A stretch of 50,476 bases of DNA, from NCBI GenBank assembly GCA_002470465.1, contig DKMD01000042.1, positions 1 to 50,476 on the forward strand, read 5' to 3'. Positions 1 through 10,142 of the stretch are shown piece after piece. The position numbers and the translations under genes are program-made. The notes beneath the pieces are model-generated. The model was not told the origin of the DNA. It did not search any database and worked only from the letters and a program-made list of their open reading frames with translations. Each line of letters starts with the position of its first letter. Within the stretch, counting starts at the first letter, position 1. Origin of the DNA: Pluralibacter sp. UBA7423 (GTDB taxonomy: Bacteria > Pseudomonadota > Gammaproteobacteria > Enterobacterales > Enterobacteriaceae).

Positions 1-33
1 AGGCGCTTTTGCGGCGAGTTGCGTGCTCATCAT
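1..33 (-). CDS. rimM: RimM 16S rRNA processing protein, first 11 codons only (runs off the window)
   Basis: Only the start of the gene is present: the minus strand reads MMSTQLAAKAP from 33 (or MST from 30). This matches the N-terminus of enterobacterial RimM, and the gene lies directly downstream of rpsP, as in the E. coli rpsP-rimM-trmD-rplS operon. RimM binds ribosomal protein S19 and assists maturation of the 30S subunit head (family knowledge). The gap from the rpsP stop is only 15-18 nt, so the two are probably co-transcribed. The assignment rests on synteny and the short N-terminus. Confidence 0.8.
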   Translation of the reverse strand, partial: MMSTQLAAKAP

Positions 34-48
34 GACCACCGTGACAGA

Positions 49-358
<310 letters not shown>

Positions 359-412
359 TAAAAGCCCGAAAATTTTACTCATTTCGGCGCAAAAAGCAAT
401 CTCTAAAGCGAT

Positions 413-1774
413 TTAGCGCCCAGGAAAACCGGGTGGCATCATGCCTTTCATGCCGCGCATCATCTTGGCCATTCCGCCCTTCTTCATTTTCTTCATCATG
501 CGCTGCATGTCGTCGAACTGTTTAAGAAGACGGTTAACGTCCTGCACCTGCATGCCGCAGCCGGCAGCGATGCGGCGCTTGCGAGAGCCTTTGATGATTT
601 CCGGGTTGCTGCGCTCTTTGAAGGTCATTGAGTTGATGATCGCTTCCATACGCACCAGCACTTTGTCATCCATCTGCGCTTTGACGTTGTCCGGGATCTG
701 ACCCATGCCCGGCAGCTTGCCCATCAGGCTTGCCATGCCGCCCATGTTTTTCATCTGGCGCAGCTGCTCAAGGAAGTCGGTCAGATCAAAGCCATCGCCC
801 TTCTTGAGCTTGTTTGCCAGCTTCTCGGCCTGCGCGCGGTCAACCTTGCTTTCAATATCTTCGATGAGCGACAGCACGTCACCCATGCCGAGAATACGGG
901 AGGCGATACGATCCGGGTGGAACGGCTCCAGCGCTTCGGTTTTTTCACCGACGCCGAGGAATTTGATCGGCTTGCCGGTAATGTGACGAATTGACAGCGC
1001 TGCACCGCCACGGGCGTCGCCGTCCACTTTGGTCAGCACCACGCCGGTCAGCGGAAGGGCTTCATTGAAGGCCTTCGCCGTATTCGCGGCATCCTGACCG
1101 GTCATTGCATCGACGACAAACAGGGTTTCTACCGGATTGATCGCGGCATGGACCTGCTTGATTTCGTCCATCATCGCTTCGTCAACGTGCAGACGACCGG
1201 CGGTATCCACCAGCAGCACGTCGTAGAATTTTAGCTTCGCTTCTTTCAGCGCCGCGTTGACGATATCAACCGGCTTCTGCGCCACGTCTGACGGGAAGAA
1301 ATCGACGCCAACCTGCTGCGCCAGGGTTTCCAGCTGTTTGATCGCCGCCGGGCGATAAACGTCGGCAGACACCACCAGCACTTTCTTCTTATGTTTCTCG
1401 CGCAGGAACTTACCGAGTTTACCCACGCTCGTGGTTTTACCGGCACCCTGCAGGCCCGCCATCAGCACGACAGCAGGCGGCTGCGCGGCCAGGTTCAGCA
1501 CCTGGTTCTCTTCGCCCATCGCCGAAACGAGTTCGTTACGCACGATTTTGACGAACTCCTGACCCGGGGTCAGGCTTTTATTCACATCCTGACCAACCGC
1601 GCTCTCTTTAACGCGATTGATAAACTCACGTACGACGGGCAGCGCCACGTCGGCTTCGAGCAGCGCCATGCGCACTTCGCGCAGGGTATCTTTGATGTTG
1701 TCTTCAGTAAGGCGTCCGCGTCCGCTGATGTTTCGCAGCGTCTGCGACAAACGATCGGTTAAATTATCAAACAT
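413..1774 (-). CDS. ffh: Signal recognition particle GTPase Ffh (p48)
   Basis: 453-aa protein, the usual length for Ffh. With 4.5S RNA it binds signal sequences of nascent inner-membrane proteins and delivers ribosomes to FtsY at the membrane. Visible parts: N-terminal four-helix N domain; GTPase G domain with the P-loop GLQGAGKTT and DTAGRL; and a methionine-rich M domain at the C-terminus (MQRMMKKMKKGGMAKMM), which holds the signal-peptide groove and the RNA-binding GSRKRRIAAGCG stretch. The frame is open for 26 codons upstream, but MFDNLTDRLSQ at 1774 is the conserved start, preceded by a GGCGAGAG-like RBS. Divergent from ypjD. Confidence 0.98.
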   Translation of the reverse strand: MFDNLTDRLSQTLRNISGRGRLTEDNIKDTLREVRMALLEADVALPVVREFINRVKESAVGQDVNKSLTPGQEFVKIVRNELVSAMGEENQVLNLAAQPPAVVLMAGLQGAGKTTSVGKLGKFLREKHKKKVLVVSADVYRPAAIKQLETLAQQVGVDFFPSDVAQKPVDIVNAALKEAKLKFYDVLLVDTAGRLHVDEAMMDEIKQVHAAINPVETLFVVDAMTGQDAANTAKAFNEALPLTGVVLTKVDGDARGGAALSIRHITGKPIKFLGVGEKTEALEPFHPDRIASRILGMGDVLSLIEDIESKVDRAQAEKLANKLKKGDGFDLTDFLEQLRQMKNMGGMASLMGKLPGMGQIPDNVKAQMDDKVLVRMEAIINSMTFKERSNPEIIKGSRKRRIAAGCGMQVQDVNRLLKQFDDMQRMMKKMKKGGMAKMMRGMKGMMPPGFPGR

Positions 1775-1940
1775 TGTCTCTCGCCTGGGGTGGAAACGTT
1801 TGGTCGCCACAGCGACACATACACAGAATTTTGCGGCAGTATAACACGACACCGCACGAGTTGTGATGCAACGGTTGGAGCCTGCGTCACGTAACGCTAT
1901 ACTGCTTCTCTTTCATCACACGCCAATGTCGACATCATCT

Positions 1941-2732
1941 ATGCCTGTTTTTGCCCTGCTCGCGCTTGTTGCCTACTCCATCAGCCTCGCGCTGATCATT
2001 CCTGGCCTGCTGCAAAAAAACAGCGGATGGCGGCGCATGGCGATGTTGTCAGCAGTTATCGCCCTGATTTGCCACGCCTTTGCGCTGGAAGCTCGCATCC
2101 TGCCGGGCGGCGACAGCGGGCAAAACCTGAGCCTGCTGAACGTCGGTTCGCTTGTCAGCCTGATGATTTGTACGGTGATGACGATCGTCGCCTCGCGCAA
2201 CCGCGGCTGGCTGCTGCTGCCAATCGTGTATGCCTTTGCGCTAATTAACCTGGCCTTCGCCACCTTTATGCCGAACGAATTCATCACCCACCTGGAAACT
2301 ACGCCGGGCATGATGGTGCATATTGGGCTGTCGCTGTTTGCCTACGCAACGCTTATCATCGCCGCACTTTACGCCCTGCAGCTGGCGTGGATTGACTATC
2401 AGCTTAAGAATAAAAAGCTCGCCTTCAGCAGCGAAATGCCACCGCTGATGAGCATTGAGCGTAAAATGTTTCACATCACTCAGGTGGGCGTCGTCCTCCT
2501 GACCCTGACCCTGTGTACCGGCCTGTTTTATCTGCACAACCTGTTCAGCGTCGAAAATATAGACAAAGCGGTCCTTTCCATTATCGCGTGGTTTGTCTAT
2601 ATCGTGTTGCTATGGGGTCACTATCATGAAGGCTGGCGCGGACGTCGCGTGGTCTGGTTTAACGTGGCGGGCGCAGGACTTCTGACGCTTGCCTATTTTG
2701 GCAGCCGCGTCCTGCAGCAGTTCGCGAGCTAA
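1941..2732 (+). CDS. ypjD: YpjD inner-membrane protein, cytochrome c assembly (CcsA/CcmC) family
   Basis: 263-aa polytopic membrane protein, almost collinear with E. coli YpjD, with about eight hydrophobic segments (first at residues 3-21) and the C-terminal LLWGHYHEGWRGRR region typical of this branch of the haem-handling cytochrome c assembly superfamily. Its exact substrate is not established. The frame opens further upstream, but the conserved start is MPVFALLALVAYS at 1941. Divergent from ffh across 166 nt and 18 nt upstream of yfjD, so the two are probably co-transcribed. Confidence 0.92.
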   Translation: MPVFALLALVAYSISLALIIPGLLQKNSGWRRMAMLSAVIALICHAFALEARILPGGDSGQNLSLLNVGSLVSLMICTVMTIVASRNRGWLLLPIVYAFALINLAFATFMPNEFITHLETTPGMMVHIGLSLFAYATLIIAALYALQLAWIDYQLKNKKLAFSSEMPPLMSIERKMFHITQVGVVLLTLTLCTGLFYLHNLFSVENIDKAVLSIIAWFVYIVLLWGHYHEGWRGRRVVWFNVAGAGLLTLAYFGSRVLQQFAS

Positions 2733-2750
2733 GACTTAAAGGAATCTCCG

Positions 2751-4037
2751 TTGGAACATATCTCAACCACGGCGCTTATCATTACGATTGTCGTCATGGT
2801 TATTATCTCTGCCTACTTCTCCGGTTCAGAAACCGGGATGATGACCCTCAACCGCTACCGCTTACGTCATAAAGCGAAACAGGGCAACAGCGCCGCCAGA
2901 CGTGTCGAAAAACTGCTGCGTCAGCCTGACCGTCTGATTAGCCTGGTGCTGATTGGCAACAACCTCGTTAATATTCTCGCTTCGGCGCTCGGCACCGTTG
3001 TCGGGATGCGCTTATACGGCGATGCGGGCGTGGCGATTGCCACCGGGATCCTGACCTTCGTGGTACTGATATTCGCGGAAGTCCTGCCGAAAACTATCGC
3101 CGCGCTCTATCCGGAAAAGGTCGCCTATCCAAGCAGCTTTTTGCTTGCTCCGCTGCAGATTCTGATGATGCCGCTGGTGTGGTTGCTCAACACCATCACC
3201 CGCATTCTGATGCGCATGATGGGCATCAAAACGGACATCTCCATCAGCGGCGCGCTCAGCAAAGACGAACTGCGTACCATCGTCAACGAATCGCGCTCGC
3301 AGATTTCCCGCCGTAATCAGGACATGCTGCTGTCGGTGCTGGATCTGGAAAAAGTCAGCGTCAACGACATCATGGTGCCACGCAACGAAATCGTCGGCAT
3401 CGACATCAACGACGACTGGAAATCTATCGTCCGTCAGTTGACTCACTCCCCGCACGGCCGCATCGTGCTGTACCGCGACTCGCTGGATGACACCATCAGC
3501 ATGCTGCGCGTGCGCGAAGCCTATCGTCTGATGACGGAGAAAAAAGAGTTCACTAAAGAAGTGATGCTGCGCGCCGCCGATGAAATTTACTACGTCCCGG
3601 AAGGCACGCCGCTCAGCACTCAACTGGTGAAATTCCAGCGTAATAAAAAGAAAGTGGGTCTGGTGGTGGACGAGTACGGCGATATTCAGGGGCTAGTGAC
3701 GGTCGAAGATATTCTGGAAGAGATCGTCGGCGATTTCACCACGTCGATGTCGCCATCGCTTGCCGAAGAAGTCACCCCACAGAACGACGGCTCGGTGATT
3801 ATTGACGGCACCGCCAACGTGCGCGAACTGAATAAAGCCTTTAACTGGCGCTTCCCGGAAGATGAAGCTCGCACGATGAACGGCGTGATTCTGGAAGCGC
3901 TGGAAGAGATCCCGGCGATTGGCACGCGCGTGCGAATCAACCAGTACGACATCGATATTCTCGACGTACAGGACAATATGATTAAGCAGGTGAAAGTGGT
4001 GCCGGTGAAGCCGATTCGGGAGAGCGTGGCGGAATAA
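2751..4037 (+). CDS. yfjD: YfjD/CorB-type CNNM transporter-like membrane protein with CBS domains
   Basis: 428-aa protein. Order of domains: CNNM/DUF21 membrane domain (residues ~1-190, with SGSETGMMTLNRYRLRH and a glycine-rich NNLVNILASALG segment), a CBS pair (~200-330, including VVDEYGDIQGLVTVEDILEE) and a C-terminal CorC_HlyC domain (~340-420). The family is linked to Mg2+/Co2+ efflux (Salmonella CorB). The start is a TTG at 2751 with AGGAATCTCC in front; the E. coli gene starts one residue earlier. An 18-nt gap separates it from ypjD. Confidence 0.93.
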   Translation: MEHISTTALIITIVVMVIISAYFSGSETGMMTLNRYRLRHKAKQGNSAARRVEKLLRQPDRLISLVLIGNNLVNILASALGTVVGMRLYGDAGVAIATGILTFVVLIFAEVLPKTIAALYPEKVAYPSSFLLAPLQILMMPLVWLLNTITRILMRMMGIKTDISISGALSKDELRTIVNESRSQISRRNQDMLLSVLDLEKVSVNDIMVPRNEIVGIDINDDWKSIVRQLTHSPHGRIVLYRDSLDDTISMLRVREAYRLMTEKKEFTKEVMLRAADEIYYVPEGTPLSTQLVKFQRNKKKVGLVVDEYGDIQGLVTVEDILEEIVGDFTTSMSPSLAEEVTPQNDGSVIIDGTANVRELNKAFNWRFPEDEARTMNGVILEALEEIPAIGTRVRINQYDIDILDVQDNMIKQVKVVPVKPIRESVAE

Positions 4038-4051
4038 CGCGCCATAAAGAA

Positions 4052-4087
4052 TGTAGGCCGGGCAAGGCGTTCAGCCTCCTCCCGGCA
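4052..4087. repeat. REP/BIME-like palindromic element
   Basis: GTAGGCCGGGCAAGGCG ... CTCCCGGCAC forms the imperfect GC-rich palindrome typical of enterobacterial REP units. It sits between the convergent ends of yfjD and grpE, the usual REP location, where such units stabilise upstream mRNAs or act as DNA gyrase sites (family knowledge). Confidence 0.75.
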
Positions 4088-4101
4088 CTACCGATGCCTG
4101 A

Positions 4102-4695
4102 TTAGGCTTTCGCTTTTGCGACGGAAACCATCGCCGCACGAATGGTACGCCCGTTCAGGGTATAGCCTTTCTGCATCACCATCAGTACGTTGCCTGCAGC
4201 AACATCGTCAGACTCAACCATCGCAATGGCCTGATGGACGTTTGGATCCATTGGCACGTTGGTATCGCCAACCACTTCCACGCCGTACTTACGCACTACG
4301 TCGAGCATGGACTTCAGCGTCAGTTCAATCCCTTCCACCATCGGCGCCATATCCGGGTTAGCTTTATCAGCCACTTCCAGCGCACGATCGAGACTATCGA
4401 TCACCGGCAGCAGGTCGTTCACGAACTTCTCAAGGGCAAACTTGTGTGCCTTTTCAACGTCCTGCTCGGTACGGCGACGCAGGTTTTCCATCTCGGCCTT
4501 CACACGCAGCACGCCATCGCGCTCACGGTTCTGCGCTTCGACCAGTTGAGCTTCCAGATTCGCAATGGCTTCATCGCGCGGATCCACCTGCTCAGCCGAA
4601 GTTTCAGGCTCAACGGCCTCTACTTCATCGTGCTGGTCCTTGATAATTTCTTCCGGGGCTTGCCCCTCAGGCGTTTTCTGTTCTTTACTACTCAT
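4102..4695 (-). CDS. grpE: Nucleotide exchange factor GrpE
   Basis: 197-aa GrpE, same length as in E. coli. It releases ADP from DnaK in the DnaK-DnaJ-GrpE chaperone cycle. Visible: an acidic, poorly ordered N-terminus (to ~40); a long coiled-coil dimerisation helix (~40-90, [17 protein letters not shown]); and a beta-rich head with the family motif [10 protein letters not shown] and the ending [16 protein letters not shown] sigma-32 promoter lies just upstream (4741-4770). Divergent from nadK. Confidence 0.98.
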   Translation of the reverse strand: MSSKEQKTPEGQAPEEIIKDQHDEVEAVEPETSAEQVDPRDEAIANLEAQLVEAQNRERDGVLRVKAEMENLRRRTEQDVEKAHKFALEKFVNDLLPVIDSLDRALEVADKANPDMAPMVEGIELTLKSMLDVVRKYGVEVVGDTNVPMDPNVHQAIAMVESDDVAAGNVLMVMQKGYTLNGRTIRAAMVSVAKAKA

Positions 4696-4740
4696 GAATT
4701 TCTCCGCGTTTTTTCGTATTCATCTCGCTGACTTCGCTTA

Positions 4741-4770
4741 TTATGGGGATCGTGCTGCGGGATTCAAGGG
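4741..4770 (-). promoter_or_regulatory. Sigma-32 (RpoH) heat-shock promoter of grpE
   Basis: On the minus strand: CCCTTGAA (4763-4770), 14 nt, CCCCATAA (4741-4748). This is a near-perfect match to the RpoH consensus CTTGAA-N(13-17)-CCCCAT, about 45 nt upstream of the grpE start codon, as known for E. coli grpE. Confidence 0.93.
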
Positions 4771-4817
4771 AAGCAGGCACATTGTCATCATTCATTTGCC
4801 ACAAGGACCTCCAGAAA

Positions 4818-5696
4818 ATGAACAATCATTTCAAGTGTATCGGTATTGTCGGGCATCCCCGCCACCCTACCGCACTCACCACACATGAAATGCTGTACCG
4901 CTGGCTGTCCACGAAAGGCTACGAAGTCATTGTTGAACAACAGATTGCCCACGAGCTGAAACTAAAAGACGTTGCCACCGGGACGCTGGCCGAAATTGGT
5001 CAACAGGCCGATCTGGCCGTGGTCGTCGGCGGCGATGGCAATATGCTTGGTGCCGCACGCACCCTTGCCCGCTACGACATCAAAGTGATAGGCATTAACC
5101 GTGGCAACCTGGGCTTTCTGACCGACCTCGACCCGGACAACGCTCACCAGCAGCTGGCTGACGTGCTTGAAGGGCGCTACATCACCGAGAAGCGTTTCCT
5201 GCTGGAGGCGCAGGTGTGCCAGAAATCCTGCCAGAAACGCATCAGTACCGCGATAAATGAAGTCGTGCTCCACCCGGGGAAAGTGGCGCACATGATTGAA
5301 TTTGAAGTTTATATCGACGAAGTCTTCGCCTTTTCCCAGCGTTCCGACGGGCTGATTATCTCCACGCCAACGGGTTCAACCGCCTACTCTCTCTCTGCCG
5401 GCGGCCCTATTCTGACGCCTTCTCTGGATGCCATAACCTTAGTGCCAATGTTCCCACACACCCTTTCTGCGCGCCCGCTGGTGATTAACAGCAGCAGCAC
5501 CATTCGCCTGCGCTTCGCCCACCCGCGTACCGATCTCGAAATCAGCTGTGACAGCCAGATTGCCCTGCCGATTCAGGAAGGTGAAGACGTGCTGATTCGC
5601 CGCTGTGACTATCATCTCAACCTCATACACCCGAAAGACTACAACTATTTCAATACGTTGAGCTCCAAGCTCGGCTGGTCAAAAAAATTGTTCTGA
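4818..5696 (+). CDS. nadK: NAD kinase
   Basis: 292-aa ATP-dependent NAD kinase making NADP from NAD, cytosolic. Visible: the diagnostic GGDGN motif at residues 71-75, an [12 protein letters not shown] segment, the [16 protein letters not shown] nucleotide-binding stretch and the conserved C-terminus [14 protein letters not shown]. The frame is open upstream to 4743, but [17 protein letters not shown] at 4818 is the conserved enterobacterial start. Divergent from grpE, whose heat-shock promoter lies in the intergenic gap. Confidence 0.97.
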   Translation: MNNHFKCIGIVGHPRHPTALTTHEMLYRWLSTKGYEVIVEQQIAHELKLKDVATGTLAEIGQQADLAVVVGGDGNMLGAARTLARYDIKVIGINRGNLGFLTDLDPDNAHQQLADVLEGRYITEKRFLLEAQVCQKSCQKRISTAINEVVLHPGKVAHMIEFEVYIDEVFAFSQRSDGLIISTPTGSTAYSLSAGGPILTPSLDAITLVPMFPHTLSARPLVINSSSTIRLRFAHPRTDLEISCDSQIALPIQEGEDVLIRRCDYHLNLIHPKDYNYFNTLSSKLGWSKKLF

Positions 5697-5715
5697 TTTC
5701 GCGCCAGCCTCTTTA

Positions 5716-5753
5716 CTGTATAAAAAACCAGTTTATACTGTATGTAAACACAG
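5716..5753 (+). promoter_or_regulatory. Two tandem LexA (SOS) boxes upstream of recN
   Basis: Two CTG-N10-CAG palindromes: 5716-5731 and 5738-5753, embedded in TATA-rich promoter DNA 29-66 nt before the recN ATG. E. coli recN is likewise controlled by more than one LexA site, which makes it one of the most strongly DNA-damage-induced genes (family knowledge). Confidence 0.93.
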
Positions 5754-5781
5754 TTATGGTTTTTCATACAGGAAGACAACT

Positions 5782-7443
5782 ATGCTGGCACAACTGACCA
5801 TCAGCAATTTCGCCATCGTTCGCGAACTTGAAATCGATTTTCAGAGCGGAATGACGGCCATCACCGGGGAAACCGGGGCCGGTAAATCCATTGCAATTGA
5901 TGCGCTCGGGTTGTGCCTGGGCGGGCGTGCCGAAGGCGATATGGTACGCCGGGGCGCTACCCGTGCCGATCTCTGCGCCCGCTTTGCCCTGAAAGATACC
6001 CCCGCCGCGCAGCGCTGGCTTGAAGCCAACCAGCTGGAAGATGGCCGTGAGTGTTTACTTCGTCGCGTTATCAGCAGCGACGGGCGCTCCCGGGGCTTTA
6101 TTAACGGTACCGCCGTGCCGCTCTCTCAGCTGCGAGAGTTGGGCCAGCTGCTGATTCAGATCCACGGCCAGCACGCGCACCAGCTGTTGGTGAAACCTGA
6201 ACATCAAAAATCCCTGCTTGATGGCTATGCCAGTGAGTCCTTACTGACGCAGCAAATGGCCGATCGCTACCGCCAGTGGCACCAGAGCTGTCGCGATTTG
6301 GCCCAGCATCAGCAGCAAAGCCAGGAGCGTGCCGCGCGAGCGGAGCTTCTGCAGTATCAGCTGAAAGAACTCAATGAGTTTCAGCCAGTTGCCGGTGAGT
6401 TTGAGCAGATTGATGAAGAATACAAACGCCTCGCCAACAGCGGTCAGCTGATCAGCACCAGCCAGCATGCGCTGGCGTTGCTGGCCGACGGTGAAGACGC
6501 CAACCTGCAAAGTCAGCTCTACAGCACGCGTCAGCTGGTTACCGAACTGGTAAGCATGGACGGCAGGCTCTCCAGCGTGCTGGAGATGCTGGAAGAAGCC
6601 GCTATCCAGATCGGTGAAGCCAGCGACGAGCTGCGTCACTACTGCGACCGCCTGGATCTTGACCCCAATCGGCTGTTCGAGCTGGAGCAGCGTATTTCAC
6701 GCCAGATGTCGCTTGCCCGTAAGCACAGCGTCACGCCAGAAGAACTGCCTGCCTTTTATCAGTCCCTGCTTGATGAACAGCAGCTGCTGGACGATCAGGC
6801 CGATTCGCAGGAAACGTTGGCGCTGGCGGTGCAGAAACACCACCAGCAGGCGTTGGAAACCGCTCAGCAGCTGCACGCCTTACGCCAGGCAACGGCAACC
6901 GAGCTGGCAGCGTTAATTACTGAAAGTATGCATTCACTCTCCATGCCGCACGGTCAATTCACCATCGACGTTGCCTTTGAAGAGAACCATCTGACCGCCG
7001 AAGGTGCCGATCGTATTGAGTTTCGTGTCACCACCAACCCGGGTCAGCCTCTGCAGCCAATTGCAAAAGTGGCCTCTGGCGGGGAGCTCTCCCGTATTGC
7101 GCTTTCCATTCAGGTGATCACCGCCCGGAAAATGGAAACGCCGGCGCTGATTTTCGATGAAGTGGACGTCGGCATCAGCGGTCCGACCGCCGCCGTTGTT
7201 GGTAAGCTGCTGCGCCAGTTAGGCGAATCCACCCAGGTTATGTGCGTTACCCATCTGCCGCAGGTCGCGGGCTGTGGGCATCATCACTTCTACGTCAGTA
7301 AAGAAACCGACGGTGAAATGACAGAAACACACATGCAGCCGCTCGATAAACGCGCTCGTTTACAGGAGCTCGCCCGACTGCTGGGCGGCAGCGAAGTCAC
7401 CCGCAACACGCTGGCAAACGCCAAAGAGTTGCTGGCAGCATAA
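5782..7443 (+). CDS. recN: DNA double-strand-break repair protein RecN
   Basis: 553-aa SMC-like ATPase of recombinational repair; it gathers broken DNA ends and works with RecA. Visible: Walker A GETGAGKS at residues 29-36, a central glutamine-rich coiled-coil region (~155-370), the ABC signature ASGGELSR (431-438) and Walker B with catalytic acid LIFDEVD (456-462). The RBS is AGGAAG. Preceded by two LexA boxes, so induced by DNA damage. Confidence 0.98.
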   Translation: MLAQLTISNFAIVRELEIDFQSGMTAITGETGAGKSIAIDALGLCLGGRAEGDMVRRGATRADLCARFALKDTPAAQRWLEANQLEDGRECLLRRVISSDGRSRGFINGTAVPLSQLRELGQLLIQIHGQHAHQLLVKPEHQKSLLDGYASESLLTQQMADRYRQWHQSCRDLAQHQQQSQERAARAELLQYQLKELNEFQPVAGEFEQIDEEYKRLANSGQLISTSQHALALLADGEDANLQSQLYSTRQLVTELVSMDGRLSSVLEMLEEAAIQIGEASDELRHYCDRLDLDPNRLFELEQRISRQMSLARKHSVTPEELPAFYQSLLDEQQLLDDQADSQETLALAVQKHHQQALETAQQLHALRQATATELAALITESMHSLSMPHGQFTIDVAFEENHLTAEGADRIEFRVTTNPGQPLQPIAKVASGGELSRIALSIQVITARKMETPALIFDEVDVGISGPTAAVVGKLLRQLGESTQVMCVTHLPQVAGCGHHHFYVSKETDGEMTETHMQPLDKRARLQELARLLGGSEVTRNTLANAKELLAA

Positions 7444-7590
7444 ACTTTTTGATTTTCACAGGGTCATAGTGAACAGCAAAATGCCGATAGACCTGAAGTA
7501 GAAGGTTCCCAACCGGGCAAAGGTCTATTATCATCGACAAATTACAATTGAGCCGTGAACTGCTCGGGCCCGAAAAGGAATGAAATCACT

Positions 7591-7929
7591 ATGCGCTGTA
7601 AAATGCTGACTGCTGCCGCAGCGGTTCTTCTGATGTTGACCGCAGGCTGTTCCACTCTGGAGCGAGTGGTTTACCGTCCTGACATCAACCAGGGTAACTA
7701 TCTGGCACCAAACGACGTCGCAAAAATTCGTGTCGGCATGACACAACAGCAGGTTGCCTATGCTCTGGGCACGCCGATGATGTCCGATCCGTTCGGGACC
7801 AACACCTGGTTCTACGTTTTCCGTCAGGAGCCGGGTCATGAGAAAGTGACTCAGCAGACGCTGACCCTGACCTTCAACAGCAGCGGTGTGCTGACCAACA
7901 TCGACAACAAACCGGCGCTGACCAACTAA
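7591..7929 (+). CDS. bamE: Outer-membrane assembly lipoprotein BamE (SmpA)
   Basis: 112-aa lipoprotein of the BAM complex, which folds beta-barrel proteins into the outer membrane. The lipobox LTAGC ends at Cys20, after a hydrophobic signal peptide. The mature part carries the SmpA_OmlA fold sequence ([27 protein letters not shown]). The frame opens 12 codons earlier, but [11 protein letters not shown] at 7591 is the family start. Convergent with rnfH across a shared terminator. Confidence 0.97.
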   Translation: MRCKMLTAAAAVLLMLTAGCSTLERVVYRPDINQGNYLAPNDVAKIRVGMTQQQVAYALGTPMMSDPFGTNTWFYVFRQEPGHEKVTQQTLTLTFNSSGVLTNIDNKPALTN

Positions 7930-7940
7930 GCCCGGCAGAC

Positions 7941-7968
7941 AAAAAAAGCGCTCATTGAGCGCTTTTTT
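7941..7968. terminator. Bidirectional terminator between bamE and rnfH
   Basis: A-run, stem GCGCTC (7948-7953), loop ATT, stem GAGCGC (7957-7962), T-run. The symmetry and convergent flanking genes fit a terminator used from both sides. Confidence 0.88.
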
Positions 7969-8041
7969 ATTTGGTCAGAGAGTTCGAGGCTTACCTCCCC
8001 ACCCTGGCCCGTGCCAACAAAGCGTCACCGGGCAATATGAA

Positions 8042-8329
8042 TTACTTTCCGGCTTTCTCCGCCCGCTGGCGGCGCAGCGCTTTCGGATCGGCAATCAGCG
8101 GACGATAAATTTCAACCCGATCGCCTTCGTGCACCTCATCCTGCAGTTTCACCGCCCGGCTCCAGATGCCGACCTTATTGCTGGTCAGATCGATTTCCGG
8201 GCGCAACTTCGTGATACCGCTGGCCGCAATCGCCTGCTCGACGGTAGCACCTTCAGTCAGGGATACTCTTTGCAGGTACTGTTTTTCAGGCAGGGCATAA
8301 ACCACTTCGACCGAGATGTTAGCCGACAC
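8042..8329 (-). CDS. rnfH: RnfH family ubiquitin-like protein
   Basis: 95-aa protein of the RnfH (UPF0125, beta-grasp) family: [16 protein letters not shown] near the N-terminus, [14 protein letters not shown] near the C-terminus. Function in enterobacteria is not settled. The start is a GTG at 8327-8329 with AGAGG 7 nt upstream; this gives [10 protein letters not shown], matching the family. It overlaps the end of ratA by 11 nt, the conserved ratA-rnfH arrangement. Confidence 0.9.
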   Translation of the reverse strand: MSANISVEVVYALPEKQYLQRVSLTEGATVEQAIAASGITKLRPEIDLTSNKVGIWSRAVKLQDEVHEGDRVEIYRPLIADPKALRRQRAEKAGK

Positions 8330-8756
8330 TGTAGACCTCTTTGGCGCGAAGCGTAAATGCCTGCACCATGTTCGATGCCAGCTCCTTGAAAATGCGACCA
8401 AACGCCATCTCAATCAACTTATTGGTAAACTCAAAGTCGAGATGAAATTCAATTTTACAGGCATCCTGGCTCAGCGGGATAAACTTCCAGCCGCCGATCA
8501 GTTTTTTGAACGGGCCGTCCACCAGATGCATCAGGATGCTCTGGTTGCTGGTCAGGGTGTTACGGGTCGTGAAGGTTTTGCTGATCCCCGCTTTTGACAC
8601 ATCCACCGCTGCGGTCATTTGCGACGGTCCGGCTTCCAGCACGCGACTGCCCGTGCAGCCGGGCAAGAAATCCGGGTAAGCATCTACATCATTCACGAGC
8701 TGGTACATCTGTTCCGCGCTGTAGGGCACAAGCGCAGTACGACTAATCTGAGGCAT
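8319..8756 (-). CDS. ratA: Ribosome association toxin RatA (START/polyketide cyclase-like)
   Basis: 145-aa START-like protein. In E. coli RatA binds 50S subunits and blocks 70S formation; homologues (Coq10/YfjG) are linked to ubiquinone handling, so its physiological role is debated. Visible: [33 protein letters not shown] and the C-terminal helix [13 protein letters not shown] chose the ATG at 8754-8756; an in-frame GTG at 8766-8768 would add four residues. Divergent from smpB. Confidence 0.92.
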   Translation of the reverse strand: MPQISRTALVPYSAEQMYQLVNDVDAYPDFLPGCTGSRVLEAGPSQMTAAVDVSKAGISKTFTTRNTLTSNQSILMHLVDGPFKKLIGGWKFIPLSQDACKIEFHLDFEFTNKLIEMAFGRIFKELASNMVQAFTLRAKEVYSVG

Positions 8757-8902
8757 GGCAATTTCCACTCACTGTGATGGCGCAAATAATATCATTTATC
8801 CCGCGCTAAAAAAAACGCTGCGCCGCAACTCGTGCTAAGATAGCCCATTACGCCTCGCGGGAAGATTGAGGCCATGTACAGAAAAGATGACTTCAGGACA
8901 CC

Positions 8903-9385
8903 ATGACTAAGAAAAAAGCGAACAAACCTGGATCAGCCACTATCGCGCTGAATAAACGCGCCCGCCACGAATATTTTATCGAAGATGAGTACGAAGCGGG
9001 TCTCGCCCTGCAAGGCTGGGAGGTAAAATCCCTGCGCGCCGGTAAAGCCAACATTGGCGATAGCTACGTTATCCTGCGGGATGGCGAAGCGTTTCTGTTC
9101 GGCGCAAACTTCACGCCTTTGGCCGTCGCCTCAAGCCACTATGTCTGCGACCCTACGCGCACCCGTAAGTTGCTGTTGAACCAGCGCGAGCTGGATACCC
9201 TGTATGGGCAAATCAACCGCGACGGTTACACCGTACTGGCCCTTTCCCTTTACTGGAAGAATGCCTGGTGTAAGGTGAAGATTGGCGTGGCGAAAGGTAA
9301 GAAACAGCACGACAAACGCTCCGACCTGAAAAATCAGGAGTGGGCGCGCGATAAAGCCCGCATAATGAAGAACGCCGGGCGTTAA
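8903..9385 (+). CDS. smpB: SsrA-binding protein SmpB
   Basis: 160-aa partner of tmRNA in trans-translation, which frees ribosomes stalled on broken mRNAs. Visible: [30 protein letters not shown], and the basic C-terminal tail [20 protein letters not shown] that reaches the decoding centre. In E. coli smpB is immediately followed by ssrA; here about 17 kb containing the bap locus separates them. Confidence 0.98.
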   Translation: MTKKKANKPGSATIALNKRARHEYFIEDEYEAGLALQGWEVKSLRAGKANIGDSYVILRDGEAFLFGANFTPLAVASSHYVCDPTRTRKLLLNQRELDTLYGQINRDGYTVLALSLYWKNAWCKVKIGVAKGKKQHDKRSDLKNQEWARDKARIMKNAGR

Positions 9386-9400
9386 TCCAGCCAGGCCCCC

Positions 9401-9440
9401 TGCCCCGCACGTTGAGTAATCCTGGCGGGGCAATATTTTT
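9401..9440 (+). terminator. Rho-independent terminator of smpB
   Basis: Stem TGCCCCGC (9401-9408) pairs with GCGGGGCA (9425-9432), followed by ATATTTTT. It lies 15 nt after the smpB stop. Confidence 0.8.
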
Positions 9441-10142
9441 CTTTCCCCATAGCTCGCCTTTTTTTAAATTACTGCTATAGCAACCACTCGCCGATATTAA
9501 CATTTCAGGCATGTTATCTTTTTTATTATCCAGAATATATCATGTAATAACATACAGGCTTATTTAAAAATATCTTCCAGGGATATGCCACAAACGGACA
9601 GCGATCGCATAAGGAAGGAATAATTGGATGGAAAATGAGATATTTGTCACCCCAGATGTCCACGAAAATCATTAGCCAGCGTAATAATTTAATCACTGCA
9701 CTCGCCAGATGCACTTTTCATAATAAATATTTACTCCTTTAATATCATATCTATAACATGAATTACTCCCTTTCTCTCCCCTCTGTTTTTTTATAACAGA
9801 TCAGATGACCACCGCACAAAAGTCGCCAACATTCACTTTTACTTCATAGCAGTTAACTTCTGCTTAATTTGCGAATTCTTTCGTTTCTGTCTATATCATG
9901 ATCAGCACTCAGCAAAATTAAGCCGATAAAAAACAGGGGTTTTCGCCTCAGGACAATTTATACATAAACCTGCTACGACCATTTTAATTTAATGCTTATT
10001 CAGGCAACGGATTTGCTCGCACCAAATTTAAGATAAGGATCAGCTAATTTAAGGCATTAACGGCAGGAATATGTTTTATCGTGAGGCATTTCACCTGTCT
10101 GCAAACACGGTAACACCCTCTTCTCTGAATGGAGTGATAACC
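9441..10142 (+). promoter_or_regulatory. Long AT-rich upstream region of the bapA-like gene, no gene seen
   Basis: About 700 nt, conspicuously AT-rich against the GC-rich genes on both sides, with many A/T tracts. No credible coding frame: the 62-codon minus-strand frame at 9526-9714 has no family features. The length and composition suit an H-NS-silenced, multiply regulated promoter. In Salmonella bapA is activated by the biofilm regulator CsgD (established there); I cannot identify a specific site here. Confidence 0.5.
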